Positions 56,470 to 64,000 of a stretch of 64,000 bases of DNA are shown piece after piece. The stretch's first letter is position 1. Each line of letters begins with the position of its first letter. The stretch is from assembly GCA_030765065.1 (NCBI GenBank), contig CM060990.1:213133290-213197289 (forward strand). The letters run 5' to 3'. A program made the translations under genes and the position numbers. Below the pieces are notes generated by a model. It was not told the DNA's origin. It was given only the letters and a program-made list of their open reading frames with translations, and searched no databases. Origin of the DNA: Deroplatys truncata (Eukaryota; Arthropoda; Insecta; Mantodea; Mantidae).

Positions 56470-58707
56470 GTTCTGTCCAACAAAACAAAAGCTATGTGGG
56501 AACTGATAAAAACTGAAATACCAAATTTGAATTACAGAAATATAAGCATAATGAATAATTATGAAAAGAGAATAGTACAACTTCTCTAGCCAAACTATTC
56601 AATAATTATTGCATAAAATTGCCGAAAAGTTACCAAATAAATGTATGGGTAATAACAAGCAAACAATATGACATAATCAATTAAATTAAATTTTCTTAAA
56701 CCCTGTTACAAATGACGAAATTACTAAAATTATTGGATGTGTAGCACCTAAAAGGATCATAGGTTGTGATTGTATCCAGATTATATAGTAAAAAGGTGCA
56801 ACTTACTAGTCTCTGCATTATGCTATATTACTACTTAGTCTCTTCCTACTGGAAAGTTCCCAAGCCCACTGAAGTTAACAAAAGTAATTCCAATTTATAA
56901 AAAAGGATCTAAACATGAAATATCAATTACAGATTAGTATCACTACTCTGGGTATTCTCTAAAATATTCGAAAAGTAATGCACTTGCAATTTATCATCTT
57001 TTCTGAATAAGCACAATAGGATTACAGAAAACCAACATGAGTTATATAAAGGATGATCAACACATATGACAATAAAAATCTTCTAAAAGAAGTATATGAT
57101 GCAATAGATAACAAGGAACCATGCATGGACTGTTCCTTGATTTAACTATGGCCTTTGATCTAGTAGAGCATAGTCTTTATTGCAAAAAATATATTCAGTA
57201 AGTATTCTCGGAGTAACATTAGATTGGTTTCAGTTCTATTTTGGCAGAGAACAAATTGTAGAAATTATCCATTTTAAAAAATCTAAAAATGTTTTAGGAG
57301 CAGCAGCTTCCTTACAAAAGAAACCAGTCCACTACAGTGTACCAAGGGTCGATTCTTGGTCCACTCTTGTTAGTGTTATACATTAACAGCCTCTACTGTC
57401 ATTGGAGTACTGTTCGACCACCAGAAGGCGGCGAGATAGGCCTGAGGTGCAAGAGGGACTTGAACTGTTATCTGCTCACTTAGTCAATTTGTTACTACGA
57501 AAGGTGTGTATGTATATGAATTACCCATGCTGCACTTCTAGCCATGGGTGAGTTATCTGACAAAATGTTTATTTTATATGGTACTAACGTGCATAAACAT
57601 GATGGGACTATACCTCTCGCTCGCCCTTTTTGGTGGTCCATCTGTGCACATCACACTACATGCAGATGATACTAGTTTGCTAGTAAAAGGAAAATATATA
57701 CAAGAACTAAATACAAGTATTGAAACTGCCAGTACCCAATAACTAATTGGTGTCAAAATAATAATCTGCTAATAAACAAGACAACACAATCTCACTATTC
57801 TTTTGGCATTGTCAAAACAAATTTTTGTTCCAAAAATAAAATTTGATGGTAATAATATTAATTTAGTTTCAGAAGCAAAACTCTTTTTATAATTCAATCA
57901 GAACTTAAAATGGATTTAACATAATGAACCCTTTGCGATAAAACTTAGCAAAGTATGCTTCACCCTAAGGCACACTGGAGAGGAGTCAACATCCAGATAT
58001 TACAGAGTTTATTATGAAAACCTTCATTCACTCTTACATTATGGTATAGTGTTTACGGCAACTCAAGTCTAGCAAAAGTAATATTTACAGAATTCAAAAA
58101 GGAACTATTCATCTTATGATTATAAATTGTAGAACAAGCTGTAGGAAATGTTTTAAAAAACTAAAAATATTACCAGTATCATGTTTGTCTTTGAATCGCT
58201 GAATTATGTTAAAGCCAATCTGCATCAGTTTAATACAATAACCCAGGTACACTCACATGACACACGTAATAAAAATAATTTATAGATATATGCACAGATC
58301 CAAACATTATGAAGAAAGCTTTATACACACAGGATTAATAATTTACAATAAATTAAACCAAGCCTTCAGAAACAATGAAATCAAAAGTTTAAAGATTCAA
58401 CTGAAAAGGTTCCTGCTAGAGCACTGTCTTTATACACTAGAAGAATTTATGGGAAACTGCAATATGTTGTAAACATTAATTCCAATACTATGTCCTTCAG
58501 GTTTTTAATTCAATAACTGATGACTGGATGTTATAAACACTTCCTCAAGTATCTTATATGAAGAATATTTTGTGTGCAGTCTGTTTATAATGCAATTGTT
58601 GATCTGACAGATGTAAGCCTGCATTTTATATTGTAAATATTTATTCAACATGTCCATTATCAATGTGTATTGTTTTCAATGGATTAGAAATAAGCAAATA
58701 AATAAAA
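56470..58707 (+). pseudogene. Heavily decayed LINE ORF2 with small insertion
   Basis: The plus strand reads MWELIKTEIPNLNYRNISIM (about 56490), PLEVTKVIPIYKKGS-like words near 56865-56910, AFDLVEHSLYC-like words near 57150, LDWFQFYFGREQIVEI (57212), PRVDSWSTLVSVI (decayed VPQGSILGPLLF, 57340), ITLHADDTSLLV (YADD is HADD, about 57650), QNNNLLINKT-like words, and the C-terminal SKHYEESFIHTGLIIYNKLN with LKIQLKRFLLEHCLYTLEEF to 58470. Between about 57397 and 57640 about 240 bp of unrelated, G+C-richer sequence separates two RT motifs and is probably an insertion. A 3'-UTR with tail AAATAAGCAAATAAATAAA ends near 58707. Related to, but not the same as, the preceding LINE. Confidence 0.8.
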
Positions 58708-58900
58708 AGAACCACCATACAAAGCATTTACATGTAACCTTGGCATTATACCATAATATTCAAATAATTAAAAGAAATGATGAAAACACCGTATGAAACT
58801 AGGAGTAAAAATAATGAAAGGTTCAATTTTAAAAAGCTTGTTTTTCTTCTTCTCTTTTTCTATCTTTAACCAAACTTTATTGATGCATTGCCTTAACCAG

Positions 58901-59487
58901 ATACTATTTTTCGCAAAATTAAATGGTCAACTTCAGCAAGATCTGCACAAAGGGTCACCTAGTTCTCAGGCATTCTTGCATAAATGGTATGAGAATGAAA
59001 TTTGTCATATGCTTCCCTTGCTGTGCAGAGGGCATGGCAGCCATCAACTCACCTCGCAGTTTTGAAAAGCAACATTTCAGCAAACATTATAAACTAATGT
59101 GCAAATATTGCAAATTAAACTTCAGTACACTTGTAGAAAATATGTTATTGTGTTTCGATTAAGTAGTGGACCAGTAAAAATGATTCCAGTGTTGGGTGCT
59201 TTGCTTACAAACATAAGCTTAATCAGCAACACGTTTCTGTGCTTAGGATAGCTGAACTCATTAAAGCATGTTACTGCTGATCAACAGTGGTGGCAAAACT
59301 TGGATCAAATCCCATGTAACACATGGTTTTCTCTCCCTCCCCCTCCCCCTCCCCCTCTCTCACACACACACAGGGAACATCATTATTTATATAACCTGTG
59401 CGGGTGCCAAATATAAAATTATACAAATTAATAGAACCTGTTTCTGATAAAGCTAAAGCTCCTCCTTGAGAGTGGTAAATTACACGG
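58901..59487 (+). repeat. Large inverted duplication, left arm
   Basis: About 590 bp whose inverse is at 60797-61343. Matching words in order: AAATGGTCAACTTCAGC, GCTTCCCTTGCTGTGCAGAG, CAGTTTTGAAAAGCAA, GAAAATATGTTATTGTGTTT, AATGATTCCAGTGTTGGGT, CTGTGCTTAGGATAGCTGA, ACTGCTGATCAACAGTGGTG, ATAAAATTATACAAATTAAT and GAGAGTGGTAAATTACACGG. It carries an extra CCCTCC/CA simple-sequence patch at 59335-59372. Confidence 0.92.
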
Positions 59488-60796
59488 CTTGTCATGCTTG
59501 GCAGTGCACCAAATGGTTATATTAATTGAAAAAAAATGACTGAATTGCTGTTGTGTATGGAAGAAGTCCCAACTGTGTAAGAAAACGAAGAATAGCACAC
59601 TACAGAACTATTATATTGTTTTAATCATTTCATCTTCGTTTGTCTGTAATTAATAAAAGCAACTAAAGGAACTTATACTCCACACTGAACACTGTGATAC
59701 TCATGTTTGTTCTAGATACTGTTCTCTTTCTATCCGTAAATAAGTGTAAATGAATGTCTAGAAGCAAAAGCAAAATATTTAAACGATTTCTCAGGGTGCT
59801 ATGAACTTTCCGCCTTGCAATGAAATTTATTGTTAAGTTAGCAACAAAATAAAACTGAATATCATATGAATGGAGCGCAAATTACCTAACTGAGGAATAG
59901 CCAAGCTCACTGCATCGCTATCCGTATAATTCAAAAGTGCCAGCTGTTGGTGCTTTCATTCTCAACTCCTGCATGCTTATTTTCTGAAATGGAAAATCAA
60001 CAAAGTCTTTAATTAATCTAGATTTTTAACAGGAATGGAGAATCAGGATAAAGGCACATTTCCAGAAATTGAGTTAGTGGAGACATGGCAACACTGTGTA
60101 GTGCTTGGAAATAAACAAAATGGCAACACTGCTAGGTGCAAACAGTTGCTTCATGTTCAAGTAATCTACAACTGCATTGTGCTCTGTTTTATATGTCATT
60201 AATCACTTTATTCACTGACATCCAGCTTGTAACAATACATTTTTGTGACCATTAATACCATCTTTTTACTATTAAATGCTTTCCTATGATATGTAATGTA
60301 TTAAGTTCATTTGCTTTCAATGCTTGGAGTCTTATTCTAACATAACATGGTATTTGTGTCATATTACTGCATAATTAACTATAAAGGAATGTAATCATGC
60401 TGAATTCACTCAAAACTTCTAAAATGATTATTTCCGTTTCTTGTGCCTGAAACATTTTAATTTCTTTGCTTGTCAAGTCCTTCTAACATGAAGATATAAT
60501 ACTTCCTTATATCCATTGTAAGCTAATGTAAACATTAACAGTGCATGAAGGAAATAAATTCTTTAATATAGTGATATTATTCGATTTATAGCAAGATGCC
60601 TTTGAATGTGGGTATTTAAAGTAAAACGTTATTAATTTCCGGAGGAATGATTGACAGTTGAGATAGCCATATTCCCTATTTTGTTTGCAGCAATTGCAAT
60701 TAATATTTTATAAAGCATTCAGTTGTAAAGTTTCAATTGTATTGCAGCGTTTATTAGAAGGCAGGCAAAATTAAAACACTATGCGAAATAGCCATG
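59488..60796. other. Spacer between inverted arms, no gene recognised
   Basis: About 1.3 kb, A+T-rich. Contains TGGCAACACTG at 60086-60096 and 60121-60131. No transposase or motif seen. Confidence 0.55.
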
Positions 60797-61343
60797 TAAT
60801 TTACCGCCCTCAAGGAGGAACTTTATAAGAAAGAGGTTGCATTAATTTTTATAATTTTATATTTGGCACAAGTTTTATAAATAATGATGTTCCCTATAAA
60901 AAAAAAAGTGCATTACATGAGAATTGGTCCATGTTTCGCCACCACCGTTGATCAGCAGTAACACACTTCAACGAGCTCAGCTATCCTAAGCACAGGAACA
61001 ATGTGTTGCTGATTAAGTTTACATTTGTAAGCAAGGAACCCAACACTGGAATCATTTTTACTTCTGGTCTACTATTTAATCGAAACACAACAACATATTT
61101 TCTACAGATGTACTGAAGCTGAATTTGCCTGTTAGTTTACAGTAATTGCTCAAATATTGCTTTTCAAAACTGTAAGGTGAGCCAATGGCTACCATGTCCT
61201 CTGCACAGCAAGGGAAGCATTCATTCATTCATTCATTCATTCATTCTCATACCATCTATCACAAACGCTTGAGAATTAGGTGACCCTTTGCGCAGATCTC
61301 ACCGAAGTTGACCATTTACTTTTGTGAAAAATAATACATTATA
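60797..61343 (-). repeat. Large inverted duplication, right arm
   Basis: Inverse partner of 58901-59487, about 85% similar by eye. It carries an (ATTC)n expansion at 61219-61246 that the left arm lacks. Confidence 0.92.
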
Positions 61344-61950
61344 TGGGATGGTGCATATGTGCAAAACAAATGCCCAAATGAGCCTGGAATCCCAGAGCTT
61401 GTAGTGTATGTGCCATTCCAGGATAAGGGAAAACTGCAGTAAAAGATCTATCCAAATAACCTATCCAAACAATGATGAAAGATAAACATACTGCACTTAA
61501 ATCATGGAGGTGAAATTCATCTTTGCATACCAGCTGTCTCACTTTCTGTTGAAGGAGCAGATTTTTAAACCCAATTATGTTTTTATTATCACTAATTCTC
61601 CACACTTCTATACTCTTAGCACATGAAATCTGGGCATAATGGTTGAGAAAAGTTTGCTTCTTAATGTATAACCCTCCTTTTATCTTTTATAACCGCAATT
61701 TTCTAAAATACCCTTGATATTCAAAAACAAGGTACAAAAATTCCGCTAGTACTAACAATGATGAAAAGGGAGGAAAATCGACACATATTGTGTTAACCCC
61801 AATCCTCTTATTTATGTATGTAGCTCTTTGCAATGTTTCAATGGTGAAGGAAGAATGCAGCTTATTCCACTAGTTTCTTAGTTCAGCATAAAAAAGGATT
61901 GTTAATGACTAATTTTGAAGAATTAGAAGCTAGTAACAGTGATGTGTCAT
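61344..61950. other. No gene recognised
   Basis: The minus frame 61339-61605 (88 codons) has no family signature. TGTTAACCCCAAT with AGCTCTTTGCAATG (61791-61838) faintly echoes the LINE at 2596-2620 and could be a scrap of that family on the minus strand. Confidence 0.4.
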
Positions 61951-61951
61951 A

Positions 61952-62140
61952 ATTTAAAATAAAGAGAGTTGAGGGTTGTTACACTACATCACTAAAATAT
62001 TCTTACTTGAACGCGTTTCGGGAGACGGTTTGTTCCCATCGTCAGCATGTTCTCAACCGAAACGCGTCTCCCGAAACGCGTTCAAGTAAGAATATTTTAG
62101 TGATGTAGTGTAACAACCCTCAACTCTCTTTATTTTAAAT
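61952..62140. repeat. Perfect 76-bp inverted repeat with 37-nt loop
   Basis: 61952-62027 is the exact reverse complement of 62065-62140, with no mismatch. The arms include TTACACTACATCACTAAAAT and ACTTGAACGCGTTTCGGGAG. On the minus strand the loop plus downstream arm reads CTGACGATGGGA, then ACAAACCGTCTCCCGAAACG. This gives a hammerhead-like order (CTGANGA, a short GGGA/TCCC stem, GAAAC), also seen around retroelement termini in animals. Function unknown. Confidence 0.9.
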
Positions 62141-62306
62141 AAAAGGATTGTTAAGTTTTAATCTTCATTTTGGCTTTCTATTTGTTATTGTAAGAATCTC
62201 AAAATGTTCAGAGTAAAAGGCCAAATGAAACCCCTGACATCAACATTCAATAAAACAGAAACACTGGCAAAAAAGAAAACATATGAATCCATAAATACTC
62301 ATTTAA

Positions 62307-64000
62307 CACTCTCGCTACCAAGCCCGTATATTTTATGGGCTGCCGTTCTTCCGAAAATTACTGAGCCCCTCATTTCTACAGGCTGCAACACTTACTTACT
62401 TTAAAACTCACAGGCCATTGTTATTACACATTTGGCTTCTGCAATACTTTCTTTGTACATTTAGCATCACGTTCTGTCAATAGAGAGCACTTTGGCAGTC
62501 GTACTTTCATGCTGTTAAAGAAAACAAAAACGGCTGTGTTGAGGTTACGTGCGACTCATGTGGAGCAGAGGGGCACGTGTGTTTAGTGGCAAACAATAAG
62601 AGTATCAGTTGATGAAAATGGCATGTAGAGTATATACTAAAGAGGAATTAGCTGAAATAGCTAATAATTTAGATGATTTTGAATGCAGTGATTGTAGTGA
62701 TACAGATTAGTTTTAAGATAATGGTGCAGCATTTGAAGTTATGTTTCACATATAATTTGAACAATACCTAGAAGTTTGAAATCAATTTCGAAGTGAAAGT
62801 TTATGTTTATTAGCAAAATGTTTACGAGCCGTATGCATTTATTAATTTTCTAGGAATTAACTATAGTAACAGAATTTCTTCAGAGTATAATGATGACAAT
62901 GATGGAAATGTTACTGATGATGGAAATGGGGGGTATAATCAACCAAACTGCATGCTTCCTCTTGGAACAACATCAGTAGATGAAGATGAAGACCCATCTG
63001 TGCTAATGAATAGAACACCTGGAAGAATCCTAGCTAATGTGGACCAATCAAGTTCTGTAATGGGCTGTGCTCAAGTATTTTTAACTGATGACATAAAAAA
63101 CCTAAAATTACAAACAAATTTATATGCATCGCAGCTCATTCAAAAGGAGCATAGAAATAATGTAATGAAGCCCCATTCAGTACTTAGGTCATGGAAAGCA
63201 GTAACTCTTAGGCATTTCTTAGCCATATTCTTTCATGTGTATGTTTCCAAAAGGCCTAAAATTTCTGATCACTGGTGTACCAATTCAGTTCTGAGCTGTA
63301 ATTTCTGACCACATGAGAATCATGTTCGGTATACACATAGTTGAAAACAGTCAGCAAAAGAAACCTGGAGAAAATGGATTTCATCCATTATTCAAAATTT
63401 TACCTTAGTATAATGAACTAAAGAGCAGATGAATTCAGCCATACCGTCCTTCAGAAAAGCTCACTATAGATGAAGGCATTTGTTGCTTTCGAGGCCATAT
63501 CAGTTTTAGAGTATATATACAAAACAAACCACATAAATAGGTTTGAAACTGTATGTTCCTGCCAAGGCAAGCAGTGGTTATGTATGTAACTTTGAAGTGT
63601 ATGCAGGAAAACATAATCTTGACAATTCATAATCAGTAGTTGCCATTAGATTACTGTCTGAGAGCAATCTGCTGAACAATGCCCTTAATGTTTATTTACA
63701 CAGATTCTATTCCAGTCCAGATCTGTTTCAGCAAATGGCTGATGAAAGTACAGGTGCTGTTGGAACTATAAGACAAGAAGATCACATCCAAAAGATTTAG
63801 TAGGCACAAAACTAAACAAGGGTGGAATGTCCTTTCAACGTAAAGGCAGTGTCTTAGCAATGAAGTGGAGAGACAAAAGGGATGTTTATACACTCTCAAC
63901 AAGACACAGAGCCGTGTTTGGTCCTCATGTTGCAAACACAAGCAAACAGATTTTGAAACCACTTCAAGTCCTCGGCTACAACATGAACAAAGCTGGTGTC
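62307..64000 (+). mobile_element. piggyBac-type transposon, 5' part (cut by window edge)
   Basis: TTAA at 62303-62306 is the piggyBac target site, followed by a terminus-like CACTCTCGCTACCAAGCCCG and a near-palindrome AGCCCGTATATTTTATGGGCT (shown by its halves AGCCCGTA and TATGGGCT, 62322-62342). The transposase remnant starts 0.3 kb inside. The 3' end is beyond the window. Confidence 0.78.
62612..64000 (+). pseudogene. piggyBac transposase remnant (DDE_Tnp_1_7-like), incomplete
   Basis: Start MKMACRVYTKEELAEIANNL at 62612 with an acidic leader (DDFECSDCSDTD) and a stop. It resumes with NDDNDGNVTDDGNGGYNQP and frame 62952-63308: VFLTDDIKNLKLQTNLYASQ, SWKAVTLRHFLAIFFHVYVS and RPKISDHWCTNSV. 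Then RPSEKLTIDEGICCFRGH-like text with the first catalytic Asp (IDEG, about 63463), NKPHKYGLKLYV (with a stop), ASSGYVCNFEVYAGKHNLDN, and VYLHRFYSSPDLFQQMADES, where His replaces the second catalytic Asp (normally D-x-F/W-Y/F). AMKWRDKRDVYTLSTRHRAV near 63855 keeps the third. KPLQVLGYNMNKAGV is the last text before the edge. Several stops and shifts; the frame at the edge is open. Confidence 0.9.

Noticed and set aside
61339-61605. 88-codon minus-strand ORF
   Set aside because: No recognisable family and no supporting context.
1-64000. Host gene exons
   Set aside because: I looked for host protein motifs and splice-bounded coding segments and found none that were not explained by a mobile element; weakly conserved or non-coding host genes cannot be excluded by eye.

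Overview
This 64 kb window is strongly A+T-rich eukaryotic DNA made almost entirely of transposable-element remains. The element mix (several Tc1/mariner-type elements with long terminal inverted repeats, mariner, hAT, P-like and piggyBac transposases, gypsy and copia fragments, several LINEs and tRNA-headed SINEs) points to an insect with a large genome. A cockroach, termite or other polyneopteran would fit, but that is inference from the repeats. I find no exon of a recognisable host gene; every coding stretch I can name belongs to a mobile element and nearly all are broken by stops or frameshifts. The window is probably intergenic or deep intronic.

Layout, left to right. About 1.7-3.5 kb: minus-strand LINE reverse transcriptase remnant, next to a TATA-containing, LTR-like module. 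5.5-7.1 kb: Tc1/mariner-type element flanked by TA. 9.3-11.2 kb: gypsy integrase remnant between LTR-like copies. 13.8-15.1 kb: mariner. 15.1-15.9 kb: LINE RNase H tail. 15.9-20.5 kb: three minus-strand Tc1/mariner-type elements in a row, one carrying a SINE and one internally deleted to about 690 bp. 20.5-21.8 kb: P-element/THAP9-like transposase split by a SINE. 22.7-23.3 kb: long tRNA-headed SINE. 24.8-29.7 kb: a mariner split by a minus-strand LINE, itself split by a plus-strand LINE. 30.6-32.5 kb: copia gag split by about 1.1 kb. 32.9-33.9 kb: non-autonomous hAT with an 8-bp target duplication. 34.9-37.1 kb: hAT transposon inside a gag-bearing retroelement remnant. 40.3-44.1 kb: second hAT carrying an 824-bp TTAA-flanked insertion. 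45.3-52.3 kb: foldback MITE, three SINEs, a mosaic of duplicated modules, a Tc1-type element with 27-bp inverted repeats and a 4 x 120 bp tandem array. 52.6-58.7 kb: two LINEs in tandem, the first with an esterase-like ORF1. 58.9-61.3 kb: large inverted duplication. 61.95-62.14 kb: a perfect 76-bp inverted repeat. 62.3 kb to the right edge: the 5' part of a piggyBac element.

The elements do not work together. What the region records is a stack of nested insertions whose order can be read from which element interrupts which, with target-site duplications often still visible. The best candidates for something less ordinary are the hairpin-forming structures (61952-62140, 39237-39345, 58901-61343, 45300-45669), the tandem array at 51236-51710 with its related modules, and the conserved block shared by otherwise different long SINEs.
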